DNA from: Lineus longissimus
Lineage: Eukaryota > Nemertea > Pilidiophora > Heteronemertea > Lineidae
Length of the DNA stretch: 64,000 bases
Reading direction: 5' to 3'
Assembly: GCF_910592395.1 (NCBI RefSeq)
Contig: NC_088324.1
Span: 2,728,001-2,792,000, forward strand
Below, one piece after another: positions 1 through 11,346 of this stretch; the stretch's first letter is position 1, and the number at the start of each line of letters is the position of its first letter. The notes under the pieces were generated by a model, which was not told the origin of the DNA, ran no database searches, and saw nothing but the letters and a program-made list of their open reading frames with translations. The position numbers and the translations under genes were made by a program.

Positions 1-1680
1 TATATACCCTTCAGAAAAACCTGCCGCATAAACTCTTAGGCCAGTGCTGGTTAACAATCTCTCGCAAAGCGACTTTAATTTGCATCATGCCGACTTGCTG
101 GCAGTGAATGACAATATTAAAGTCTCCTCCTTTCACCACCGACCCACTAGGGCGGGAAATTCGTCAGATGCACACTCATAGTCGGCCGACCAATGAAATT
201 GCTCGACTCAAAGTAACTGAACAATGGCCTGGATTGATATTGCCAACCTCGCTTTATGATCATATTACCCTTTTTTTATATAAAAAAGCACAGTACATTT
301 GTGTCAGGTCAGCATGCCTGCAACCGCCCAAGCAACCGTTATTATATTGCTCATCACTGAACACCTGGGCCGTCTACCACCGACGATGGCTTTCAGGACG
401 TGTCTTGTGCGACATCCACGAGGGTAATGTTAGTGTTGCCGCGATATGGACGTGTTGGAAAGGAAGGGAATGGACGAAGAAATCGATTAATGTAGTAACA
501 GCCGTTCTGACGGCCGATCAGGGGGTATTTTGCGGTGAAGGATGTAAATATCTATCCTTCACCGCCGTATACGCACCATGACGGTAGATAGGCATGTTCA
601 CGCATGGCATGACTCGCTTCAACTGGTTGCGTTCAATGGCTTATCAACCGCGAGATGCGGAATGCGAAATCGCGAGATGCCAACCTCAGTAAGACTATAC
701 CATCCGCCACAGAATATGGAACATTCATGAGACCAAGGGAGCTATCCTTATTTTGATTTGCACTTCGTTGCGGGATTTATTTTTCTTTCTTGGTAAGTGT
801 CACAAACCAATTCCGTTCTCGCCGATTGCTTTTAGTTGATTTCAGATTCCATACTTGCCGCGAAGCATAACACATCAGTTTCCGAGATGTGTTATGATTT
901 TGGCATTACTACATGTCGTATCATCAGAAAAGGTTGAACACATTGATTGACAAAACATTGGAGTGTGGCTTTACAAACGGCCAATGAGCCAATGTAGTGA
1001 AAAGTAAAAAATAACCACACTGAGTCATACCCAACAAAGTACATGTATGTTATCAAATTCTTGAGAGGGAAAGAAGTTGATCCTAAATGTGGCATCTTCT
1101 CAGTGGCAACCTGCAGTATCATATGTGGTATGTAGCCTTTGTTTTGCCTTCGGCCCTACTGTCATTGAATGGAGCAGTTCATGGTAGCATCGGAAATGGT
1201 GATTGTCATGGTCCAGTGAAGTAGAAAATATTGGGGCAGAAAATGATAATTACTCATCTCGCGATTTCGCGATTTCTGATCTCGAGGTTTATAATAAGCC
1301 GCAGTCAATCGATTGCAATGAAACGAATGGCAATGCGCATTGTCATTGCTGTCATTTCCAAGACGAGGGGCGATTGTACCCGCGGTTGTAGCTGAGAAAC
1401 TAGCCAGTCTAGTTGCTGCTATAGCGACGTCTGGCCAGCCAACTAATTCCAGAATCATCGACCTCGTTTACCAAGGTGTCATTGCGCGATCCTATGGAGA
1501 ATTGCATTAACGGTAGGCCAATTTGAATGACTATTGAGTAGTTTCCGAAGGTAGAGGTTTAAGGATTATAATGGAATTTTCACCAGCGCACGCAGAAACG
1601 GCAAGTTGAAATGTCTATTATTTTCTTTCTTCGTCGACGTCTTAAAGCAAAGGAAATGTAAAAGTTTCATGCTCACTTAC
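1..1680. other. Stretch without a recognisable gene
   Basis: A 157-codon open frame from the ATG at 108 (plus strand) has no recognisable motif or membrane segment and is probably chance. The expected downstream exons of the minus-strand GPCR were looked for here and not seen. Confidence 0.4.
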
Positions 1681-1991
1681 CTTGTCGAAGAACGATCCCG
1701 AATAACATCCCTTCCAACCTTCCAAAAATTCAAGATATTTAAAAAAAGAAGATTAACCAAAACAGCGCTATCAACTAAGGCAAGACCTGTCATATACACA
1801 CACGTAGAGAGGTGACTGTTACTCTTCTTGCTGGCGACAAGGAAGGCTATAAGATTCCCCGGCAAGCCCACAGCAACGATGAACAGTGTTCCGATGCGGG
1901 TGACGATAAAATAGGCAAGTTCCAAGTCAGGATAGACCGCAGGGACAGACCCAGTCATCTCAGACGTATTCTCAATTGCTCCGAAATCCAT
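1681..1991 (-). CDS. Class A GPCR, first coding exon only (TM1-TM2)
   Basis: From an ATG at 1991 the exon encodes about 103 residues: a short extracellular N-terminus, TM1 with the G-N pair of class A receptors (GLPGNLIAFLVASKKSN) and TM2 with the V-D-S form of the usual LAxAD motif. The exon ends at a consensus donor (AAG|GTAAGT, GT at 1680-1679) in phase 2. The first exon of the receptor at 49139 has the same phase, length and motif order, so the two are probably distant paralogues. No later exon (TM3-TM7) was found in the 1.6 kb to the left. The gene either continues outside the window or is an orphan exon. The ligand is not predictable; the layout suggests a peptide-type receptor. Confidence 0.65.
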
Positions 1992-2181
1992 ACTGCGTGA
2001 AAAATGTGGCCAATAAAGTAAGTGAGTAGTTTTGGTAGTTTACACACACCCGGCGTGGTGTCTGGTCATTCTTTTTTACGCTATTTTACCCTAAAGTTAC
2101 TCAGGCCTGGCGCGAGATCGTTTGGGCTCACTTAATACTGTCCACGCGCTTCAAGGCGCGAGATCCGGTGCTTACCGAAGT

Positions 2182-2245
2182 GCGGCGCTAGGAATCGAAC
2201 ACGCTCTTTATGATTGAGAGTACAGTGGCTGATCTTCCCGCCAGC
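2182..2245 (-). repeat. Possible tRNA-derived SINE head
   Basis: On the minus strand a good B-box (GTTCGATTCC) follows an A-box-like AAGATCAGCCACTG at roughly tRNA spacing. The intervening arms pair poorly, so this is more likely the Pol III promoter head of a SINE than a working tRNA. The body and tail were not defined. Confidence 0.3.
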
Positions 2246-2689
2246 AATAGCAGGAATCAGCTTACTCAGTATAAAAATATGCATATTTTAGCAGCACAGC
2301 CAAATTGGACAATTACATGTAGTTGTGTTTTTTGCTGTCGTGAGGAAAAAAGGCATAGAGATTAAAGTGATTATAGATATTGACATCTATGGCGTGTTTG
2401 ATTACTCGTGTCGCGTATCCCCCGTCACTCGTCCATGGACAAAAGAGACGACTATACAAACGATGTTGCGCCTGACATGTGTAAACTACATTCACTGTAG
2501 CAGAGGTTACAAATTATGATTCATCCAGAAGCAGAATGTAGGAGGACTTTTTGTCAAAGTTTTGTATGGGCAACTACTACAGGGTGGCCCAGAATTATTT
2601 TCCCTCACACAATGGATACACAATATGATACTATTGTGCAAGGGGAAATTGAATTGAATTTCGAATTGCGCTGATTTTTTGAAAGGAAC

Positions 2690-3290
2690 CTTCCCCTTAC
2701 AAAACTGCATTAGGCCTACACCCACTAAAAATTGATTCCATCCTCCAAGCCGTTCTCCTCGAAATTGACGGAAACCGATTTCAAGCACGTTGCCCTGGTG
2801 ACCATATTGAGAATCAGAACGAGCCAGTTTTTGAAAGGAACCTACCTCCAATCACCCCCAACGTACATATCAAACATGAATTTGATCGGACGAACGGTTC
2901 TCCTCGAAATTGATGGAAACCGATTTCAAGCACGCCGCCCTAGTGGCCATATTGATAATCGGAACGAGTCCGTTTTCGAAAGGAACCTTGCTCTAGTCAC
3001 CCTCAACGTCTATACCAAAAATGAATTTAATCGGACGAACGGTTCTCCTCGAAATTGACGAAAACCAATTTCAAACACGCCGCCCTGGTGGCCATATTGA
3101 TAATCGGAACAAGCCCTTTTTCGAAAGGAACCTTCCTCTAGTCACCCCCAATGTACATACCAAAAATTGAATTGATTGTCAAAGCTGTTCTCCTAGAAAT
3201 CGACGGAAACCAAGTAGCAGACGCCCGCCCGCCCGCCCGGACGGACGCGCACGTGACGACAATACCCCTCTAGCCCATTTTGGCTGAGGG
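2690..3290 (+). repeat. Tandem repeat, about 145-bp unit, about 4 copies, with GACGG-rich end
   Basis: Four diverged units share blocks such as GAAAGGAACCTT, GGTTCTCCTCGAAATTGA and GTGGCCATATTGATAATCGG. The array ends in a CCGCCCG/GACGGACG tract and the hairpin-like CCCCTCTAGCCCA...GGCTGAGGGG. Short frames inside are by-products of the repeat. The plan, a tandem body plus a GACGG-type end, resembles the array at 53.9 kb. Confidence 0.8.
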
Positions 3291-3867
3291 GTAAAAACTA
3301 ACACGACATCTCACCCTGATATTTTAGTCGTATCAGATTTATCATTCTAAAATACCTTGGTACCGTAAAGTCAACTTTTAAATGGAAAATGCATAAGCCT
3401 CGTTCTGAGAGCGGAGTGTTTTGGACACGCAACCAAGATGCTCTACCAAAGTTCCCTCGGGTTGCACTAAAATGTGGAACCATGCACACGTCACGTCAAT
3501 GGAATTTCAGCTCACTTCAGAAGTTTGAGGCTCTCAAAACACTGCTTCAAACACAAATCAGTCAAGGAAGCATCAACCACCTTAAGTTTTTTAATGAGCA
3601 CTACACATATTTGCCGAGAAAAACGCTCCAAATAGCCCATTTGCGCGGATTTTAGCATCACTTGAGCGAGCCGATGCGGACTTCCTATGCGCGCTGTACA
3701 AAATGTACATGTCTCATTTTCTGTAACGTTGCCGTAACATAATGTAAACAATGGCGCTACCGGCGCTCCGGCCGGGCCGGCGATGGATGGAATTGGCCAA
3801 ATTCGCACATATTCAAGTTATTTTCGTGGCCTATCTTTTTAAGTTTGAGGTATTTTAGAATAGAAAT

Positions 3868-4024
3868 TGAACCCTCGGCTTCGGACCTTGGTTGAGTTAC
3901 CAAGACACTCGAGGGTGGAGCTAAAATACAGTCCAAACCCGAGCCGACAGGCGAGGGTTTGGACGAAATTTTAGCTCCACCCGAGAGTGTCTCAACCAAA
4001 GTCCTCCGCCTCGGGTTCAATTCC
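3868..4024. repeat. Hairpin MITE, about 155 bp
   Basis: An imperfect palindrome runs from GAACCCTCGGCTTCGG to CCGCCTCGGGTTC, with arms of about 70 bp around a short GAGCCGACAGGC loop. The inner arm carries GGAGCTAAAATACAGTCC and its complement. A similar hairpin with the same inner block is at about 16540-16655. Confidence 0.75.
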
Positions 4025-4510
4025 TTAAACCACGCTTAGCAAACCGTCCCTCTTCGCAATTCGCTTCGCTGCCATCTTGTCAGAATATTGTGGGGTGGAA
4101 GGCAAAGTAACCTACTCACCGAAGAAGACATTTTGATCACCAAGATTTCTGCATCTTACATCTTGACCACCAAGGATTTTGCACGTTAGTTCTTAATGTT
4201 AAGATGAAGCAAATAGTCTAAAAGGCTATTGTCCCTAATATTTGATATCGAAATTGTTTATGTTTTTTTAAATATGTTCACTACATATCAATTCTGACAT
4301 AAGAGAGACACTACTTAAAATTTTCACTTCATCATATTTTGTGCGAACTATACCCGCAATGCACTGCGGGGAGTAAGTCGGCGACTCAGCTACGCGAATG
4401 ATGCGCCTGCTGGTGTATACAGAGAGATGACGTCAAACGGCGTAGGATTGACTCATAAAACTAGAGGATTTACATCGCTTTTTGCACCAATCAAGCCATT
4501 ACATGTACTT

Positions 4511-4760
4511 ATTATGCAGCAGTCAATCAGAACCCTGTAACCCCCTCCCCCGGTCAGAGTTCGACGCCAATTCGACGTCGAATTCGCGTCGAATCCTGAG
4601 TTGGAATTTGTTTTTGCTACGTCTAATTCCTGTCCGAATAACAATAAATAACACGACGAATTCGAGTCGAATGCCAGTGTAACGTGATGGTGTTCATCTG
4701 GTGAAGTCCTGGCGAACAGTGAACACATTTACGGTGGAATCCTGTCGAATTGATTCACGA
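4511..4760. repeat. Fragment related to the C-rich MITE at 57.7 kb
   Basis: ATGCAGCAGTCAATC, then a CCCTCCCCC tract and GGTCAGAGTTCGACG, matches the terminal layout of the MITE at 57742-58690 (TGCAGCGGTCAATT, C-run, GACGC). The interior has repeated TTCGACGTCGAA-type blocks like that element. No matching right end was found, so it is a truncated or diverged copy. Confidence 0.5.
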
Positions 4761-5242
4761 CAAAGCATTCGAAAGCATGGCTATAGATGGTAACTTATCT
4801 GCCTAGATGTCACAGTGTGTGACATCAGTCTGGTGTCTTTCAAACTTTTCTTCTTTACCTGAAGGCGCAATGTCAGGTTTTGCTTCAGGTGGAACACCCT
4901 GGGATCTCAAGCAGGCCCTAACCGTATACGTCTTTGGGCGCCATATATATATTAAGAGGCCCGAAGGAATGAATACCTTGCATACCTAATACAAAGGTTA
5001 CGCGTAGTGGATTGGACTGATTGGCTCAGATCGTGGCACAGACCTATGACCAGAGAAGACCACTACTTGCAGTCCACTACCATTGGTCGATGGGATTTTA
5101 AATGAATTGGATGGGTTGTATTACCAGACAATCGTGTTTGGGCTTTATTCATGGCGAGACCGAGGCGGATCAAATGGACAATGCCCATTCATCACGTGGG
5201 CAAAGAAAAAGCGCCCCGCATGTGGTGAACCATAATTGCTTA

Positions 5243-5275
5243 CCCCCCCCCCCCCCCCCCCACACACACACACGC
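5243..5275. repeat. Poly-C / CA low-complexity tract
   Basis: About 18 C residues run straight into a short (CA)n microsatellite. Confidence 0.95.
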
Positions 5276-5824
5276 AATGTATGGACACTGTAATTTTGTA
5301 TTAGCGGTATAGGAAGTCGGTATACGTGAGGAAACAGAGTATATATGTTTTTCGTACACATTGGTACAATCAAAGTGCAGGGGGTGCATTACAGTTGGTC
5401 GTGCATGACGAATAAAAATATGCCATACATTTTACATGTATTTCCTTGGCGGTTTGAAGAAATTTAGAAATGATGCAGTTAAAGTAATGCACATTGGCTG
5501 CTGCAAGAAATGCACACACTGTTGTGTTACTCATTGTGGTTTAAATGATAACTAAAAGTACATCATTTTCAATAGTTTATTTCTCGATTTCCGATATTAA
5601 ATAATTGTTTGTCTCCTCATGCAATGTGCGTGGTCCTCAGTTTCATCGCTGACCAAATTTAAACCGGGTTACGGGGTCCTTAAAGGTTTTACCTTAAAAC
5701 ATTCATGATACAACAACACTTATAGAAAAACTGTGTTCCAAACACAAGTATAGTACATGTCCATAAAGGCATCACTCTTGAAATTAATTAATAAGAATTA
5801 CTATTTCATAGTAACTTTTTACTT

Positions 5825-5996
5825 ACTACTCTGGTAGTTCCTATAGCACGGACTGTGAAATTAGTGGCTCTAATTATCGACATTTAGTTACTCTTAACAG
5901 TTTAATGATTATTTTTCACCAATTGATGGTTAGTCTCACTACTATTTGTACTAATCTCACAGTTCGTACATAGGAACTACCAGATTAGTTGTTTCA
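5825..5996. repeat. Hairpin MITE, about 170 bp
   Basis: CTGGTAGTTCCTATAGCACG near the left end is complementary to CGTACATAGGAACTACCAG at the right, with GACTGTGAAATTAGTG against CTAATCTCACAGTTC just inside. There is no coding capacity. Confidence 0.75.
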
Positions 5997-6176
5997 CTAA
6001 TAATTTTTAAGAATTTGAGTGGCCAATGAAAAACATACTGAACTTCCAGCAGAATTGTCCCCGTAGCCTCCGCCCATTGACGCGCCTTGTCTGAAAGCTT
6101 AGTAATGGCAATACATTGAGGGTTAGGATGATGAAAAACCTCACGCCATTATCATTAAATATAGTTGAAAATAAGC

Positions 6177-6259
6177 ACATTCACGCACCACTTATGTTTA
6201 TATATTCTGTTTTTAATAGCCGCATTTATCTATTTCATTAATTTCTTTGTTTTGCCGCA
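6177..6259 (+). repeat. Exact 83-bp direct repeat, copy 1
   Basis: Starts ACATTCACGCACCACTTATG and ends TTTGTTTTGCCGCA. It is identical base for base to 7747-7829. Sequence outside the 83 bp does not match. Confidence 0.95.
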
Positions 6260-6473
6260 AAAATTATACCAGATAAAGCAATGGATTTTATCCTTACAAT
6301 GCAATTATACGTATCATTTATCAGTGAATACCAGAAAACACTGCTTCTTGGCTGTATATTTTTCTTATGGTGAAGGGAAATGTTCAAACAAAAATTTCTG
6401 GTTCATCATTCAAAAATAAAGCATAATCGCAAATCATATAAGATATATTTGCTGGCAGCAGTTCACAAGAAAG

Positions 6474-6546
6474 CCTCCCTAGCTCAGACGGTTAGAGCTT
6501 TCGAATTCTGAGCCCGAGTTCCCGGGTTCGAATCCCTGGAGACGAT
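6474..6546 (+). pseudogene. Degenerate tRNA-like sequence with Pol III A and B boxes
   Basis: The segment has canonical tRNA spacing: a perfect 4-bp D-stem (GCTC/GAGC), an A-box TAGCTCAGACGG, a B-box GGTTCGAATCC and a T-stem with one mismatch. The acceptor and anticodon stems pair badly, so no anticodon can be assigned with confidence. A tRNA pseudogene or tRNA-derived SINE fits better than a functional tRNA. Confidence 0.5.
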
Positions 6547-6844
6547 TTTGATTTTTTTCTCGGAGATTTTTTTCTCTTCCATAATTCTCCGAGACTGTCC
6601 GCATTGTCCTGTGGCTTGCTGGTTTGTGAAATCAAGCGCATCGAAGCATTGGAGGTCTATCATGTGTCAGGCTGTATTCAGAAGGACCTTTCGATCGTTT
6701 GAATGTCTTACTATTGGCGCATGGGACGCTCTGGTTTTGTGCATGCAGTTCAGCTTTAAGAATTAACTACAGGTACCTGGGTCGAAATTATTCAAACAAA
6801 AATCTCGAAAATGCCACTGACTTAAAACAGTTCACAATGATCTT

Positions 6845-7215
6845 TTACCCCACTTGAGGGTAAACGCTTTCTGTAAATTCCTGACAAAGAATTGAGGTAC
6901 CTTGTTCATTATAGCCATGCTGCCGAATTCTGCGTCGTATTCTCTCATCGTGTGCGCATCGATAACGCCTTTCTGCCATTTCCTCGTATTCATCTACCCA
7001 TCTAGAGAAAGTTCGTGAGTGGATACGAAAACGGTTCGCAAATAAACGCATATAGACCGGGCATGGTCGATGCCGATCGCATGGTGCAGCCTGAACGTGT
7101 CAACGAAGCCCACTTGCTGATTTAAGCTGTAACCATACAGATGCCTCCTTTCTTATCCTGCCTGCTCATCCGCCGCCCCATCGTCATCATTGTCCATCGA
7201 AATCACCACAAAAAT
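6845..7215 (-). pseudogene. Possible decayed coding segment, unknown family
   Basis: Two overlapping minus-strand frames look protein-like, with many charged residues and motifs such as FSRWVDEYEEMAERRYR. They appear to continue each other across a frameshift near 7040. The second frame ends at a possible donor (GAACAAG|GTACC, near 6895). I do not recognise the family. It lies inside the interval bounded by the 83-bp repeats. It could be a transposon-derived exon or chance. Confidence 0.22.
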
Positions 7216-7746
7216 CCAAAATGCAAAGCAAAAAGTTAATCCAAAGTAACCTCGCCTTGAAAAATCTAACCTCAAACCACAACCTAGACACTCGCGGTCT
7301 GAGCCTACTACACCACAACGTCCAACTTGTATTACATTTGTTGATGTCACTTAGGCCCTTCTATGACTTGAGCTCTCCCCATCAAAATAGGCCTACTTCG
7401 GACTTTGTCATTATTTTGCCATGTTCGGTAGTGGGACAGGTAAATTTGAAGAATAGAGTATTTGGGTTTACAAACATGGCTTTTCTGTTAGTGTCGATTT
7501 GAGGACTGTTTATTGTAATTATGAGATAAACGTAGAGAAAATGCCTTAATATCTGATTTTCAGATGAAACTATACATTTTTATCAGATATTTCATTTTCT
7601 GTACGAAACAACCAAAACACAGAGTGCCATTTTTTTTCGTGAAATGGACCACTATTATATCCTAGATGAAATCTGCACATCTAAATAATTTACCTACATC
7701 AAGAATTAATTAAAGACTAGTCTTTATCAATTATTGCCTACATGTA

Positions 7747-7829
7747 ACATTCACGCACCACTTATGTTTATATATTCTGTTTTTAATAGCCGCATTTATC
7801 TATTTCATTAATTTCTTTGTTTTGCCGCA
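7747..7829 (+). repeat. Exact 83-bp direct repeat, copy 2
   Basis: Identical to 6177-6259, with 1,487 bp between the copies. The lack of any mismatch suggests a recent duplication. Confidence 0.95.
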
Positions 7830-8602
7830 GCCTACTTTCTATCCTATTCCTGCGGTTGTGCCCTCACTTCATCCGGCTCGACACGCCCGAAGTCAGCAAA
7901 ATTAATGGTAATATGCTGATTCTGTAGACGAAGCTTACTGGAAAGAATACAAATTGTCAAATGAAATACAATGTATATTAAAAACACCCAAAAACAAGAG
8001 GCCCAAAGGCCTGGCGCTCAGCTGGATGACCTAATAACATAGGACTGAGGGTGTAAAGAAGTAAATATCGGCTTTATACTACTGTTTGAAGGTCAAGAGA
8101 ACACGTTATACCACTAATATTTCCAATACAGAGCTGCCAGCTGGAAGAAATATGGCTGAACTAATCATCCATGGTATGTAAATGTAACGAGAGGCAACGG
8201 AAAATATCCCTAGTTCAGCATGTTGTATCGGAAGCTTTACAGACAAGAAGTGTCAGAGAGAATGTGACTTCTCCGGTGCCATTATTAGGAACGCGAGAAA
8301 TTTGAATGAAACTTGGAAGATAGCGAAGAAGAATTACATGAACGACGTGAATGCCATGTATGAAACACGCGGTATCCTCGTGCCGTTCAATTCTTTACAT
8401 GTATTGCTCAGTGTATTTCCATAAGCATCTTCCACCGGGACGATGTTGATCAAGGAATTCCCGGGGTATCAAGACCCTGCCATCTGACGGTGGCCAGCGG
8501 TACCAGGCTATGATTTTCAGCTATGTTTTGTGGCGAAACAACTGATCAAATAGCGGTATCAAAATAAGGTATGATCGAATTTCAATCCTTGGCGCAGAAA
8601 CA

Positions 8603-10049
8603 CACTGTTGGGCAAAATGGTTGTCACCGCTATAGAAAATTCTGAGTTTTAGGTTTATATCCATATTTCTCCACAATCATGGTCAGGTTTCTTTCATTCT
8701 TAGATTGAAATTGACGTGAGTGACCTAATTCAAGTTCGTCACAGGGTATGGCAGTCGTGTGATGTAATAAGACACTATAAAAGGAGTGTTTCTGCTGACC
8801 ATGTCCTTTCGGTCCTGTGCCTATTCCACAGCCGACTAGGTGTTCGTGCATTCTCCTGGTTAACCAACGCAATCCTATTGGATTTTCTTGACCAGCCAAT
8901 GCAGAACTTGTCATGCCCGCCCATACAGCCAAATTCAGCGATTTGAGGCCATTGGAAGGTGGCGCAGCGGGCAAGGTCCTGGCGTCATCGCCGAAGTGAT
9001 GGGACTTTTGAAAAGGACGGTGCAAAGGTGGATTTCGAAGTGGCGACAGGACGGTAATGTTAACGTTGGGAGATCTACTCGTCCTCGCATCTCTAATGAA
9101 AGAGACGACCGTCATGTCTTGCGTCGTTGTCGTGCAGATCGTAAGAAAACGACGACACAGCTGCGCAATGACTGGCACAACCTGGATAATGCTGACGAAC
9201 GGTAAACCGAAGGCTGATTGCTGCCGGGTATCATGCAAGAAGGCAGGTAGTCTGTCCAAAATTGACAGATGCGGCAAAACGTCGACGGCTTCTGTGGGCG
9301 AGAGCGCATGCTGACGTGCAGGACGAAATGTGGCGCCACATCGTCTTTGGTGACGAGTCCCGTTTCTTGATGTTCCGTGTTGATGGCAGGGTCAGAGCTC
9401 GTCGATTACCAGGCGAGCAGCTTCGGGAAGACTGTGTATGTCTGCGTGTTCCATTTGGAGGTGGTTCAGTCCATATCTGGGGCGCTATTCATTGTCATGG
9501 AAAAACTGCAGTCCGCGTCCAAGAGCAAAATGTAAACGGTCTCCTCTACTTGGAGATCCTCCGTGATCACGTGCTGCCAGAAGCAAGGGCCCACGTCGGC
9601 AACAACTGGACACTAGCAGACGACAACGCCAGACCCCACAGAGCAGCAATAGTGAACAATTTCTTGCACGAACAAGACGTCAACCGTCTGGACTGGCCTT
9701 CTTACAGCACGGATATGAACCCCATAGAGCACCTGTGGGACCATATCCGCAGAGAACTCGAAAATTTGGACCCTCAACCTCAGAACCTTGCCGACATTGG
9801 TGATGCAATTGTCCGTATTTGGGGCGAAATCCCCCAACGAAGGATACAAAGACTCGTTACAAGCATGTCCCGACGAATTGCAGCGCTCATTGCAGCCTGT
9901 GGGGGCAATACGCGATATTAGGTATGCAAGCAGTGAGAACGTACCCAATTGTGCAATTCCTATCAATTTGGACAATCAAATCAAAATCAAAAATGTATAT
10001 GGAATCATATCTGCCATCGCAGGGGTGACAACCATTTTGCCCAACAGGG
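8603..10049 (+). mobile_element. Tc1-type DNA transposon, decayed
   Basis: The terminal inverted repeats share CTGTTGGGCAAAATGGTTG (left from about 8605, right ending about 10047). The right end is followed by TA and the left preceded by CA, consistent with a TA target duplication with one mutated base. The interval of about 1.45 kb holds one transposase frame, broken near 9205-9260. This is a single-gene Tc1 layout, now inactive. Confidence 0.8.
8890..9921 (+). pseudogene. Tc1 transposase (DD34E), frameshifted
   Basis: The N-terminal half (frame of 8888-9205) has a helix-turn-helix region with GLLKRTVQRWISKW followed by the RPR-type basic linker. The catalytic half is in another frame (9262-9921). 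It shows the first Asp in FGDESRF, the second in ADDNARPH and the Glu in NPIEHLW, with 34 residues between the last two, the Tc1 spacing. At least one frameshift lies near 9205-9260. No in-frame ATG precedes the N-terminal half, so no complete protein can be made. In live relatives the protein cuts and pastes the element at TA. Confidence 0.85.
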
Positions 10050-11346
10050 TATTACAATACGAAACAATCGGAAGCAAGGTAAAGAACAATTTCAGAATAA
10101 TTTTCTTTATTGGTATTGCTGTAAGCGGCGAGTTCCATGAGGTTTGTATTATGCCGTTTCACATGCATACCTCTGTGTATTTTCATACGGGACATCACTC
10201 TGGAACCCAGACTGTATTTTCAGTTCGCGGACAAGGTTGAATCTAGCTACCATTTACAGTGCATTCCATTATGTACGTGCATACGCCACGTCCACCTTGG
10301 ACGAGAGTGTGCCGGATAATTTTCTGGGGAGAAGAATCCCTACTAATATAGAAGTCTCCAGCTCAAAGCCGGAGACTAATCAATAGAAATGACAAGTTTG
10401 GGACTAACACCACTGTCTTATTTTAAAATAAGGAAGAGATAACAGGAGTCAACAAAATTAACTTATTGAGAGAAATTGATCTCTCCTGCATGTGATTATA
10501 ATTTACAAAGGGTCGTTTTTCATAACATTGTGCTATACTGTGTATCCCTAGTGAGTCGATCGGGAACCAATCTATTTTTTTTAATCCAGCGATGACGTCA
10601 TTTTTGGAGATTCCCCACGTTGTCCAATGAGCGCTTTTTAAAGTGTGCCACTTGGCATGCATTAGCATGCAATGTATTTTATGGGCGCTGCCAATTGCCG
10701 AACAGAATGCCGTAGCTCCGTCAATTTTGAATAAATTTTTATGGGAGTAACATCATTGTGTTGCTTGGAATGTCTACTTTTTACTCATGTAATAATCGTA
10801 GTACTAAAAACTAAAATGCATACAGAATCATGCCGATTCACTGCACATACTGTGGGAATTTTCCACTTCAAAATACATAGCGAACAGAGCGTGTACTTCT
10901 AATACCGTTTTCACAGAATTGAGGCCAAATTTTCAAGAACTAATTGCTGAAAGTAGTCCCTAAATACCTCATGACTACCCACTGAAAGAAACTAGTGATA
11001 ATATCTCCTACTTAACTTCTTTTTAGCAGAAAATTGGTTACCGTGTTGCAAAATCAATCTTCTATCTTTAGACTGGTCACAGTGGGTATGCTGAAATATA
11101 GCCTGGTGCCTTGGCCAATTTCATGCGCAGAATACAACTGCGCAACCAAACGTCATAGCCCGGGCTTTTGAATCCTCAAAAATTCAGTTAAATGTGCCTG
11201 TAGCGCCAACTGGCGGTGAAAACTAAACTAATTCCATTACAAGTCAAAATGGAAAATTATCAAAAAATATTCGGCTGGATGTGAAAACAATATTTCCTCT
11301 GTGGTATAAAGGAATGAAGTTTAAACTTCCCGATGTCCTCATTCGC
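10050..11346. other. Intergenic stretch, nothing recognised
   Basis: AT-rich sequence between the Tc1 element and the last exon of the deaminase-like gene. Open frames are short and featureless. Confidence 0.5.

Noticed and set aside
108-581. 157-codon plus-strand open frame
   Set aside because: It has an ATG and fair length, but no family motif, signal or membrane segment and no splice context.
6474-6546. Functional tRNA gene
   Set aside because: A and B boxes and the D-stem are good, but the acceptor and anticodon stems do not pair, so it was listed only as a degenerate tRNA-like sequence.
8630-9277. 215-codon minus-strand open frame over the Tc1 element
   Set aside because: It is antisense to the transposase, whose catalytic motifs are unmistakable on the plus strand; the frame is a shadow.
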